Part shown: piece by piece, positions 10,501-16,217 of the stretch
Layout: each line of letters starts with the position of its first letter
How positions within the stretch are numbered: position 1 is the stretch's first letter
Assembly (NCBI GenBank): GCA_002361625.1
Contig: DETL01000033.1
Span: 51,913-86,374 of the forward strand
Direction: 5' to 3'
Length of the DNA stretch: 34,462 bases
From: Bacteroidales bacterium UBA3289
GTDB taxonomy: Bacteria; Bacteroidota; Bacteroidia; Bacteroidales; UBA932
Position numbers and translations under genes: made by a program
The notes under the pieces: generated by a model
What the model saw: only the letters and a program-made list of their open reading frames with translations
What the model was told of the DNA's origin: nothing
Databases searched by the model: none

Positions 10501-10643
10501 CAGGTATAGATATAAGCAATGCAGGGACAAATACACATTATGTTTTTGGTCGAAGCAGTGGCAATGTTTATATTTACACGTCAGAAGGTGTACAAGCTAT
10601 TATTCCAATGAAGTATTTTGTAACGCCAAAAGATAAAAGATAA
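4587..10643 (+). CDS. Secreted Rhs/YD-repeat polymorphic toxin with C-terminal JAB/JAMM metalloprotease-like tip
   Basis: A 2018-residue protein. A Sec signal peptide (1-30, ending AFAQ) precedes a Bacteroidota-type Rhs N-terminal region (motifs KLDEIAGVAGLGWTLNAGG). A long YD-repeat shell follows (YTYDHGGRL, YGYDNLGRL, YAYDALGRL and others). The conserved Rhs core is at about 1685-1803 (DHLGSVRAV, GFTGQEDQGPDFGVGYSDFGARQY, YAYCAGNPVN). After residue ~1805 the protein changes to an AT-rich tip of about 215 residues with a JAMM-like set: E1903 (REYGG), H1942 and H1944 (HSHP), S1972 and D1975 (SxxD). This matches JAB-like toxin domains known on polymorphic toxins, so it is predicted to be a zinc isopeptidase or protease; the substrate is unknown. 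ATG 4587 starts the signal peptide; the frame is open further upstream but lacks a signal there. The stop overlaps the next gene by 1 nt. No T6SS genes are present. Confidence 0.9.
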   Translation: MKRTHSPLGSLRTGFLLFLLLPLSITAFAQTEVSYRRGATQLEDILPPSPEAASRVKYADVPFTHSMGAAEYSVPIYEMKGRRLTIPISLDYCSNGIKLDEIAGVAGLGWTLNAGGCITRDVVYMPDEFTDGTFAYTWPDAALQSQLASRVSNNATLAFLRDVAWNRIDTNADRYSYSVLGLKGQFIIDPDGNVIQLQGDGVEISYATVIVNNKEEKTFTILGPDGTVYTFGCRETGTRKDQYREPTYSTGQQVDWSATTAWYLTQVTSRDGTESATFTYSDGGTWDRSTRSVVKTVTASPSTSTSGYDESYAYSAETVESSHATKILTGITLSGFTASFDYASVSSHTLHSVTSGSDAANYPQRLTKITVTNASGTQLVRAETATARHAYDGRIVLNGVTLYRSGTLDDRWTFTYDATTHTVSRYSQDWFGYFNGENGDWMHHYPLLTGAGRMDLCPYLLSTTYGNYTVGLSYGAPKALEASYMMLTEANHDGARTGWTYEGALTGGSLSVGGTTVPVSVGVRVKEIRVRDGSTLSRVRTFTYGNPSSTAATVPLPEMYLRTSAQMVLQDGVLPTTSTAWTFTLHESPVTDGQALMSARTWYGSVTEDVSPNGTSTGNRTVYTYDTAPVHNTMYNTLARFPSTWQGTYSGASLGIAPFSGVESEYCYDGASESPRLVRKETYRRSPSTGSPELVEKEETTYASFSSSSQLTGYKAVRAMQRLEEGPVYDQDFQHYPLYSQRRLGSAPSSVTRIGYHPSGNDTLRTVYGATRPSFSHPVRNTSVTVTTSDAVRSVFLTYPDTWSGDAPAWTASLTSAHALAEPVRRSYHVSIPPVIPPEDPGAYSVVTEYGTYSGRLMPSATVEYVSGVESWREDILQRDVLGNPASIKEKGRPVTSVVWGYNGLYPVAVAEGVSYASVVTALGGQSYVNTLTQASAPSTSQQAKLNSLRTASQTSSAHVTTLTHAPGVGVLSRTDAAGIRTSYTYDHGGRLASVVNTQGQTTDEYTYSLLNGGNNRLSATHYTYTSTGKGDSYRDLTWWNTLGLKLEEVAVGASGTGDADLVTAYESDYMLHDDVHTWLPYPASGTAGSFRSGAAAASASYHGSASAYHGRTYEQSSRDRVLQTTLPGYASHPDEAYTDVVSGFPVLVWRNAAVASAGTYSAGSLAAEVAEDADGRVGYSVKDHHGRLLATKREGAGSGWGAATRYVYDGHDRLAAVIGAGIPVTDTLSMWRYGYDNLGRLRSKGVPGSVREYYTYDNEDRVVTVTRGAEVTSISYDSFGRVTSKSIKVGSGSAVQVEAHQYDSYSSAASTLIGGSSYTSGPKKGLETWSSYAVTDGQGGFSGTATTAYAYDALGRLTRSVTQYADGHRNTTVISYDFAGNPTSTVVTGVRPGGSTTDVLSVTTTYDTRERPDSTVSVLTIGGVEKARNTTTYSYDALGRQSVVSSGPTSSAGLLESQYAYTLQQWTSSLTTVLGGRTVFSETLGYDSPSNSLGGPSYTGLITRKGETWSIPTGPSPSQSQSVSRTEDYVYDYAARLSGWDDSSNGENISYDARGNITQRVPRHGSGGTVTQTYTGDRLATRKVGTAAAVSFAHDSFARMTTDAEAGLAITYNVFDLPEQLSQGTTLKAKYTYMADGTKVSALDSSGAGLVYRGPFTYRRSSGGTLAFESAPFDRGRLTEAGARYHVTDHLGSVRAVIDGNASTTTYPLAGFYSVDDFAPFGVKSASSASSYLNLASTGSTVSLRDGFTGQEDQGPDFGVGYSDFGARQYSPTLSRWLVPDPMGEKYYDVSPYAYCAGNPVNRVDIKGKADFWLNGQIIGDDGVHDQRALVIRTEALTKKEIKETTGFIKANSGSMEAFKDNDIAYRNSIEIESSVSNRQAMVTEISKDNGKGGTDDSNNREYGGSIQNGRIVLAEPGPIANPKTDAIASIDLPTGVSTFHSHPSGTIVEYPPANTIGGSTTTYSFIQQPSGIDISNAGTNTHYVFGRSSGNVYIYTSEGVQAIIPMKYFVTPKDKR
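9014..9995 (+). repeat. Rhs core direct repeat, copy 1 (in the full-length rhs)
   Basis: This segment of rhs, from the YD repeat with RTVFSETLGYDS to the end of the core (AGNPVN), is repeated at 11209-12190. The offset is 2195 nt at both ends, with no net insertion or deletion. The copies are highly similar but not identical, with scattered synonymous changes and a few divergent patches. They are in the same reading phase. Confidence 0.9.
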
Positions 10644-11125
10644 TGAAAATAACGGTTGCTGTCATAAGCTTAATGTGTATTTGTTGTCTTTCAAACGCAC
10701 AAGAGAACAATCAAATGAATAAAATGATAAACGAAAGTTTATCGTTATATATTAATTGGAAATCAGACATTACAAATGAATCTGTCAGGGACAGAGAAAA
10801 CAGTATCCCATACATTTGTTTGGATAATTACCCCGCTACCTTTTCTGTATTAGATGAAGTGTTGAAAAAGAAGGTAAAACTTATGAGCTTGTATAATCTA
10901 TCAGGACAACGGGAGCTACAAAGAAATATAGAATACGATTTTATATTTCCCGAGGTGTTTTTAGATAACAATCAAATACGGATTACTATTTTTGGAAAAA
11001 AAGTATCCATTTCTCGCAGAAAGCAATTACACATTTGGGCTGTTGAGCGGGGTGTGTTTACTTACGTGTACTCCTGCAATAGACAAGAATGGAAACTAAT
11101 GGATACAGTATTTGAGGGTATCTGA
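10643..11125 (+). CDS. Putative immunity protein for the JAB-type Rhs tip
   Basis: A 160-residue protein that I do not recognise. It has a clear N-terminal signal sequence (MKITVAVISLMCICC..., then SNAQE), so the mature part should be periplasmic or exported. The rest is a mixed alpha/beta sequence without visible catalytic motifs. Its ATG overlaps the rhs stop by 1 nt, and it is AT-rich like the toxin tip, unlike the GC-rich core. Position directly behind the toxin tip, small size and shared composition are the usual marks of a cognate immunity gene. The assignment is by context only. Confidence 0.65.
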   Translation: MKITVAVISLMCICCLSNAQENNQMNKMINESLSLYINWKSDITNESVRDRENSIPYICLDNYPATFSVLDEVLKKKVKLMSLYNLSGQRELQRNIEYDFIFPEVFLDNNQIRITIFGKKVSISRRKQLHIWAVERGVFTYVYSCNRQEWKLMDTVFEGI

Positions 11126-11131
11126 AATACT

Positions 11132-12814
11132 ATGACTCTTGATATTCACAAACTACAAAGGTTGAAGAATACGTTGATTCTGCCCCTTCAAATGATTACT
11201 GAGCTTGACGGCAGGACGGTCTTCTCCGAGACACTCGGCTACGACTCGCCGTCCAACTCGCTTTGTGGACCGTCATACACCGGCCTTATCACCAGGAAAG
11301 GAGAGACGTGGACAATACCTACCGGCCCGTCACCTTCACAGATCCAGCAGGTGTCCAGGACTGAGGACTATGCCTACGACTATGCCGCGAGGCTGTCCGG
11401 ATGGGATGATGCCTCAAATGGGGAGAACATCTCCTATGACGCCCGGGGCAACATCACCTCGCGCAGTCCGCGATACGGTTCCAGTGTTACAATTACCCTG
11501 ACCTACACAGGCGACCGTCTCGCGACGCGGAAGGTGGGAACAGGCACCGCGGTCTCCTTCGCCCACGACTCGTTCGCGAGGATGACCACCGACGCCGAGT
11601 CGGGGCTGTCCATCACGTACAATGCTTTCGACCTGCCGGAGACAATATCTTCTGGCAATAACTTACAAGCAAAGTACACTTACCTTGCCGACGGCACGAA
11701 GGTCTCGGCGCTGGACGCATCCGGAGCCGGGCTGGTGTACCGCGGGCCATTTACCTACCGCCGCAGCTCCGGCGGGACGCTCGCGTTCGAGAGCGCCCCG
11801 TTCGACCGCGGCCGCCTCACCGAGGCCGGCGTCCGCTACCACGTCACCGACCACCTGGGCAGCGTGAGGGCGGTCATCCATGGAAATGCATCGACGACCA
11901 CCTATCCGCTGACCGGGTTCTACTCCGTCAATGACTTCGCCCCGTTCGGGATAAAGTCCGCCTCGAGCGCCTCATCGTACCTCAGCCTGGCCTCCACTGG
12001 TTCGACGGTCTCCCTGCGCGACGGGTTCACGGGCCAGGAGGACCAGGGACCGGACTTCGGCGTAAGCTATTCCGACTTCGGCGCGAGGCAATATAGCCCG
12101 GTCCTTTCGCGGTGGCTCGTACCGGATCCGCTGGGGGAGAAGTATTATGATGTAAGTCCGTATGCGTATTGTGCGGGGGATCCGGTGAATTTGGTGGATC
12201 CTGGCGGACTATCAATTCGTGCATTGGGAATAAACGCAATAGATACCTTTCTAAATATGCTTTCAGATGAAGAGTTGCAGTACATTTCCTTTGATAGTAA
12301 CGGTGTTTTGAATAATGATCTCATTGCTTCATATTCGGGTAATTCGATACTACTGAATACAATTAAATCGCTTTCTTCAAGTAGTGTACTTTACGACTTC
12401 ATGATTTCTGACAATGACGGTGAAGAAGAGTTTTACGATATAGATAATAGAACGAACCCGGGTAGTTACTATTATGGCGTAACACGCTATCCCGGTGCAA
12501 GGAACAAGCCCTCTATAGATAGCGATGTTCATGTTTTCACCGCGAGCTTTTTAGACGGACGAAAAAAAGCAGAAAATCTTGGGCATGAGTTGCTTGGGCA
12601 TGGTTTTTTTTACGAGTTATCGACAAAAGATCCATCAATAAAGCCTACACATGTATATAAGATCATTAGTGGACCAGAAGAACTGGATGAAGAAACAGGT
12701 TTAATGTTGTCTCCTGCCATAAGAGTTTCAGATATGAATGCGCCTATTGAGAAATGGATTAAACAGATAGAGGAGACTATTCGCGATAATTTCGATAGGA
12801 GGGTAAACAGATGA
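11132..12814 (+). CDS. Orphan Rhs core-plus-tip cassette with a HELLGH metallopeptidase-like toxin domain
   Basis: A 560-residue frame without a signal peptide. Residues 1-26 are an AT-rich extension unrelated to rhs. Residues ~27-353 duplicate the last YD repeats and core of the upstream protein (RTVFSETLGYDS to CAGDPVN). Residues ~355-560 form a different, AT-rich tip with H485-E486-L-L-G-H490, a HExxGH arrangement as in M49 dipeptidyl peptidase III, followed by acidic residues (PEELDEETG). The tip is predicted to be a zinc peptidase. Without the N-terminal shell and signal it is unlikely to be exported as such and looks like a displaced tip, a silent reserve for recombination. The start 6 nt after the preceding stop could allow coupled translation. 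The last 4 nt overlap the next gene. Confidence 0.8.
   Translation: MTLDIHKLQRLKNTLILPLQMITELDGRTVFSETLGYDSPSNSLCGPSYTGLITRKGETWTIPTGPSPSQIQQVSRTEDYAYDYAARLSGWDDASNGENISYDARGNITSRSPRYGSSVTITLTYTGDRLATRKVGTGTAVSFAHDSFARMTTDAESGLSITYNAFDLPETISSGNNLQAKYTYLADGTKVSALDASGAGLVYRGPFTYRRSSGGTLAFESAPFDRGRLTEAGVRYHVTDHLGSVRAVIHGNASTTTYPLTGFYSVNDFAPFGIKSASSASSYLSLASTGSTVSLRDGFTGQEDQGPDFGVSYSDFGARQYSPVLSRWLVPDPLGEKYYDVSPYAYCAGDPVNLVDPGGLSIRALGINAIDTFLNMLSDEELQYISFDSNGVLNNDLIASYSGNSILLNTIKSLSSSSVLYDFMISDNDGEEEFYDIDNRTNPGSYYYGVTRYPGARNKPSIDSDVHVFTASFLDGRKKAENLGHELLGHGFFYELSTKDPSIKPTHVYKIISGPEELDEETGLMLSPAIRVSDMNAPIEKWIKQIEETIRDNFDRRVNR
11209..12190 (+). repeat. Rhs core direct repeat, copy 2 (in the orphan cassette)
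   Basis: This is the second copy of the segment at 9014-9995. Similarity starts abruptly at CGGCAGGACGGTC and ends at the core/tip border around GGTGAAT. Some internal patches (for example 11640-11680) are more AT-rich than in copy 1, giving a mosaic look. Confidence 0.9.
12797..12802 (+). promoter_or_regulatory. Strong Shine-Dalgarno sequence before the second immunity gene
   Basis: AGGAGG lies 8 nt before the ATG at 12811, inside the end of the orphan cassette. Such a canonical site is rare elsewhere in this window. It supports start 12811 and independent translation of the immunity gene. Confidence 0.55.
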
Positions 12815-13374
12815 TGAGTGTTTTTCTAACGATTGCCCTTGTTTTGCAAGGGATGTTTCACAACGGAGGTTGGGTGGAGATTAGCCTGCAAAACAAGGAA
12901 GAAGATAAAGTATTGTTTTGTATTCCCCGTCGCTACTACGAAAGCCATACAGATACTCATGGCCATGGAACTATGATAGGCTATGATTTAGTCGGTTCGG
13001 AGACACATATTGTATATTCACGTGCTATTAATGCAGAACTGGAGATAGAGAGTTGGACCGTCAACCGGGAGACTATTGCGGATTCAAAGATTGTAAGGAA
13101 AGGCATTCGGGAGGGGATGTATTGGAGATCTGATGCATTCATTAAAGATTCTGGAGAAATCGTATTTACATTATTCGGGTACGGTAAAGACTCCTTAGAA
13201 ATAAACCATATACTGGATTCTGCGCATATTGACAAAGCAAATGAGCAAGCTTATTGGGAAGATTCTTGTGAGAAACATCGGTTCTTAAAAAAGCCGATTC
13301 TTAGACTACATGATAAAGAGAGTGTAGTACATCCCGTGAATCAAACCCCTATAGATGCTGCAGAAAGTCGCTAA
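12811..13374 (+). CDS. Putative immunity protein for the HELLGH Rhs tip
   Basis: A 187-residue protein of unknown family. A short hydrophobic N-terminus (MMSVFLTIALVLQGM) looks like a signal peptide or membrane anchor. The body is beta-rich and charged, ending in a polar tail. It overlaps the orphan cassette's stop by 4 nt (ATGATGA; a start at 12814 is possible) and has an AGGAGG 8 nt upstream. It shares the AT-rich composition of the preceding tip. Position and composition make it the likely cognate immunity gene. No domain was recognised, and there is no visible similarity to the first immunity protein. Confidence 0.6.
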   Translation: MMSVFLTIALVLQGMFHNGGWVEISLQNKEEDKVLFCIPRRYYESHTDTHGHGTMIGYDLVGSETHIVYSRAINAELEIESWTVNRETIADSKIVRKGIREGMYWRSDAFIKDSGEIVFTLFGYGKDSLEINHILDSAHIDKANEQAYWEDSCEKHRFLKKPILRLHDKESVVHPVNQTPIDAAESR

Positions 13375-13428
13375 TTTATTCCGAGAGAGTAAAGTAGAGT
13401 ATCAAGCTATACTTGGGAAAGCCGCGCG

Positions 13429-13512
13429 TGACCCCAGTTCCGCTGGCGTATGACCCCTTGCGTTGAAAATAAAATGACCCCTGCCGGAGTGATCCCATCT
13501 TAAACTGACCCC
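13429..13512. repeat. Cluster of TGACCCC repeats, possible IS21-family end remnant
   Basis: TGACCCC occurs at 13429-13435, 13451-13457, 13475-13481 and 13506-13512, with a degenerate TGATCCC at 13490-13496, all in the same orientation and spaced 15-24 nt. Multiple short terminal repeats of this sort are typical of IS21-family ends. No istA or istB coding sequence is present. The cluster sits exactly where the integrase reading frame breaks. Confidence 0.45.
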
Positions 13513-13517
13513 TCGTG

Positions 13518-13661
13518 TCACGATGAAAAGAGAACAAAGTGTCCTTTGCGTCGGTATTTCCAATACATGTCAAGATAGAGACTGATCGTCCCGCCGTCGA
13601 GGACTTTCTCCCGGATCCGGACGGGTTCCTTCACTTTGATTTCCTTTTTCGTTTTTGCCAT
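13518..13661 (-). pseudogene. Truncated N-terminus of a tyrosine-type site-specific integrase
   Basis: The minus strand encodes 47 residues beginning MAKTKKEIKVKEPVRIREK and continuing with LDGGTISLYLDMYWKYRRKG. These match the start of Bacteroidota phage/transposon tyrosine recombinases, an Arm-DNA-binding motif of the 'RIREK-x-GSISLYLDxY-x-GKR' kind. A full integrase has about 400 residues; here the frame stops after 47, and the catalytic R-H-R-Y domain is missing. The break coincides with the TGACCCC cluster, consistent with disruption by an insertion sequence that later decayed. The call rests on the pattern of a short fragment. Confidence 0.6.
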
Positions 13662-13912
13662 TTCCTAATCGTTTTTTTGTATCGTTTCTGATGTTAATAT
13701 GTTGTTTATCAAGTAGTTAAATAGCCGCCGCAAACATAAATACAAACGGGACAAAAACGAGACAGAATTGGCAAAAATGAATGAAAAAATCCGATATTGC
13801 AGCAATCATAGAAAACCCGGTGATACTCACCTAACGTGCTGATGCTTCTAATATTACATCGCCCACTTGGCGTATCGTTTCCGATTGTTTTCCTCGCTAC
13901 AAGAAATTTGCG

Positions 13913-13920
13913 TATCTTTG
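13913..13920 (+). promoter_or_regulatory. -7 box of the GH3-GH43-GH2-GH30 operon
   Basis: TATCTTTG matches TAnnTTTG exactly and lies 23 nt before the GH3 ATG at 13944. A TTG at 13885-13887 is 25 nt further upstream, slightly more than the usual spacing. It is the only good promoter candidate for the four-gene operon. Confidence 0.55.
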
Positions 13921-13943
13921 TAAGACGCAAACAACTGACAGCC

Positions 13944-16214
13944 ATGAGAAAATTCACCCTTCTGATTTGTGCGCTGGCCGCTTTCGCCGCCTGCAAGTCT
14001 CCGAAGCCCGTTTCCTATCAGGACAAGACCCTCCCGCCCGAAGTGCGGGCGGCGGACCTGCTGTCCAAACTCTCCCTGGAGGAGAAGACCGCGCTGGTCC
14101 AATACGATTCCCCGGCGATTGAAAATCTGGGAATCAAGGCCTACAACTGGTGGAGCGAAGCGCTGCACGGGGTGGCCCGCAACGGGTCCGCCACCGTTTT
14201 CCCGCAGCCGATCGGTATGGCCTCTTCGTTCGACGTGGAGAAACTCGAGCAGGTTTTCACCGTCGTTTCGGACGAAGCCCGCGTGAAGAACCGCCTGGCT
14301 GCCGAATCCGGCCAGGTCAAGCAGTATCAGGGACTTACGTTCTGGACTCCGAATATCAACATCTTCCGCGACCCGCGCTGGGGACGCGGCATGGAGACCT
14401 ACGGCGAGGATCCGTACCTGATGGGACAGCTGGGTATGGCGGTCGTCCGCGGCCTGCAGGGCCCGGCGGATTCTCCCATCCGCAAGGCGCACGCCTGCGC
14501 CAAGCATTATGCCGTCCATTCCGGCCTGGAGTCCAACCGCCACCGCTTCGATGCACAGGTTTCCGAACGGGATCTCCGCGAAACCTACCTTCCTGCCTTC
14601 AAGGACCTGGTGACCAAGGCCGACGTGCAGGAAGTGATGACGGCTTACAACCGCTTCCGGGGCGACCCTTGCGCCGCCTCCAAGTATCTGGTGCAGGACA
14701 TCCTCCGCGGTGAGTGGGGCTACAAGGGCATCGTCGTGTCCGACTGCTGGGCCATTCCGAATTTCTACCAGAAAGGCGAGCATGAGATCGTGGCGACGGA
14801 TGTGGAAGCTGCTGCGCTGGCGGTCGCCAACGGCCTGGACGTGGAGTGCGGCTCCACGTTCGCCAAGATTCCCGAGGCGGTCGCTGCCGGCCTGCTGGAC
14901 GAAGCGGACCTGGACCGGAATCTCCTGCGTGTCCTGACCGAGCGGTTCCGCTTGGGTGAGATGGACGGAGAATCCCCGTGGGACGGCCTGGACGCCTCCA
15001 TCGTGGAAGGTCCGGAGCACCGCGCCCTGGCGCTGGACATGGCCCACGAGTCGATGGTCCTCCTGCGCAACAACGGCATCCTTCCGCTCAAGGGAGACGA
15101 GAAGATCGCCCTGATCGGCCCGAATGCCGATGACGCGGAGATGCAGTGGGGCAACTACAATCCCGTTCCCAAGACGACGGTCACGCTGCTGAATGCCCTG
15201 CAGGCGCGCGTCCCCGGCCTCGTTTCCTTCCGTGGCTGCGGCATCCTGGATGCGCAGTTCATGCCGGAGCCCAAAGGCCGTTTCGCCGGCGTCCTGGACA
15301 TGACGGACGAGCAGTTGGAGGCGATCGCGAAGCAGTATGCGATCGGCATCGACGATATCAAGGAATATGCCCATGACGAGCGGGAGCGCCGGAACGCCTT
15401 CCTGCCTGCCCTGGATGAGGCGGCGGTCCTGAAACAGCTTGAGGGCGTGGATGTCGTGGTTTTCGCCGGCGGTATTTCACCCCGCCTGGAAGGCGAGGAA
15501 ATGCCGGTCCAGGTGCCCGGTTTCTCCGGCGGTGACCGGACCAGCATCGAACTGCCCGACGTTCAGCGCCGCCTGCTCAAGGCCTTGCACGAGGCGGGCA
15601 AGAAGGTCATCCTCGTGAACTTCTCGGGCAGCGCCATCGGTCTGGTCCCCGAGCAGGAAACCTGCGATGCCATTCTTCAGGCCTGGTATCCCGGCCAGGA
15701 AGGCGGTACCGCCATCGTGGACCTGCTCTTCGGTGACGTCAATCCTTCCGGCAAGCTCCCGGTGACTTTCTATCAGAATGTCGACCAGCTTCCCGAGGTG
15801 GAGGATTATAACATGGAAGGCCACACCTACCGGTACTTCCGGGGTGAACCGCTGTATCCGTTCGGCTATGGCCTCAGTTATACCACCTTCGCTTGCGGCG
15901 AGGCCAAGGTCAAAGGCAAGAAGATCGTCATCCCTGTCACCAACACCGGTTCCCGCGAGGGAACGGAAGTGGTGCAACTCTATATCCGGAAACCGGATGA
16001 CACCGCCGGCCCCGTCAAGACGCTCCGCGCCTTCCGTCGCGTGACAGTCCCGGCCGGACAGACGGTGGAAGTCACCATCCCGCTGGACAAGGAAACGTTC
16101 CTCTGGTGGAGCGAGAAGGACCAGGACATGGTTCCCGTGCGTGGAAACTACGAGCTCCTGTACGGTTCCAGCTCCGCGGATTCCGACTTGCAGAAATTGA
16201 CCTATAAGTTCTGA
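13944..16214 (+). CDS. Glycoside hydrolase family 3 lipoprotein (beta-xylosidase/beta-glucosidase type)
   Basis: A 756-residue GH3 enzyme with a lipoprotein signal (lipobox FAAC, C17). The N-terminal TIM barrel (about 35-360) contains the nucleophile D267 in GIVVSDCWA. The C-terminal alpha/beta sandwich (about 375-620) carries an insertion around 430-540, common in Bacteroidota GH3 xylosidases, and an EGEEMPVQVPGFSGGDR segment that probably supplies the acid/base glutamate. A fibronectin-III-like domain (about 650-745) ends the protein. Expected to release terminal xylose or glucose from hemicellulose oligosaccharides in the periplasm or at the outer membrane. ATG 13944 was chosen because it begins the lipoprotein signal; the frame is open upstream but without one. 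First gene of the operon, 3 nt from the next. Confidence 0.93.
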   Translation: MRKFTLLICALAAFAACKSPKPVSYQDKTLPPEVRAADLLSKLSLEEKTALVQYDSPAIENLGIKAYNWWSEALHGVARNGSATVFPQPIGMASSFDVEKLEQVFTVVSDEARVKNRLAAESGQVKQYQGLTFWTPNINIFRDPRWGRGMETYGEDPYLMGQLGMAVVRGLQGPADSPIRKAHACAKHYAVHSGLESNRHRFDAQVSERDLRETYLPAFKDLVTKADVQEVMTAYNRFRGDPCAASKYLVQDILRGEWGYKGIVVSDCWAIPNFYQKGEHEIVATDVEAAALAVANGLDVECGSTFAKIPEAVAAGLLDEADLDRNLLRVLTERFRLGEMDGESPWDGLDASIVEGPEHRALALDMAHESMVLLRNNGILPLKGDEKIALIGPNADDAEMQWGNYNPVPKTTVTLLNALQARVPGLVSFRGCGILDAQFMPEPKGRFAGVLDMTDEQLEAIAKQYAIGIDDIKEYAHDERERRNAFLPALDEAAVLKQLEGVDVVVFAGGISPRLEGEEMPVQVPGFSGGDRTSIELPDVQRRLLKALHEAGKKVILVNFSGSAIGLVPEQETCDAILQAWYPGQEGGTAIVDLLFGDVNPSGKLPVTFYQNVDQLPEVEDYNMEGHTYRYFRGEPLYPFGYGLSYTTFACGEAKVKGKKIVIPVTNTGSREGTEVVQLYIRKPDDTAGPVKTLRAFRRVTVPAGQTVEVTIPLDKETFLWWSEKDQDMVPVRGNYELLYGSSSADSDLQKLTYKF

Positions 16215-16217
16215 TCC

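Larger units (their letters stand above)
13375..13943. other. Intergenic scar region between the Rhs locus and the GH3 operon
   Basis: About 570 bp without an intact gene. It holds, in order, clustered TGACCCC repeats, a truncated integrase on the minus strand with its likely promoter (CAAACATA at 13731-13738 on the plus strand, read as TATGTTTG on the minus), and an AT-rich leader with the GH3 promoter. It looks like the remains of mobile-element insertions. Confidence 0.6.

Noticed and set aside
12581..12605. Reading the tip-2 motif as a standard HExxH zincin
   Set aside because: The codons give H-E-L-L-G-H. The second His is one position later than HExxH requires, so the HExxGH description is used instead.
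11132..12814. Orphan cassette as an independent complete secreted toxin
   Set aside because: It has no signal peptide and lacks the N-terminal shell. The first 26 residues are unrelated AT-rich sequence, so it is treated as a displaced tip.
13429..13512. TGACCCC repeats as a CRISPR array
   Set aside because: The repeat unit is only 7 bp, the spacing is irregular (15-24 nt) and there are no cas genes.
13376..13573. 65-codon minus-strand frame in the intergenic scar
   Set aside because: It overlaps the TGACCCC cluster and the integrase stump in another frame, has no start context and no recognisable content.
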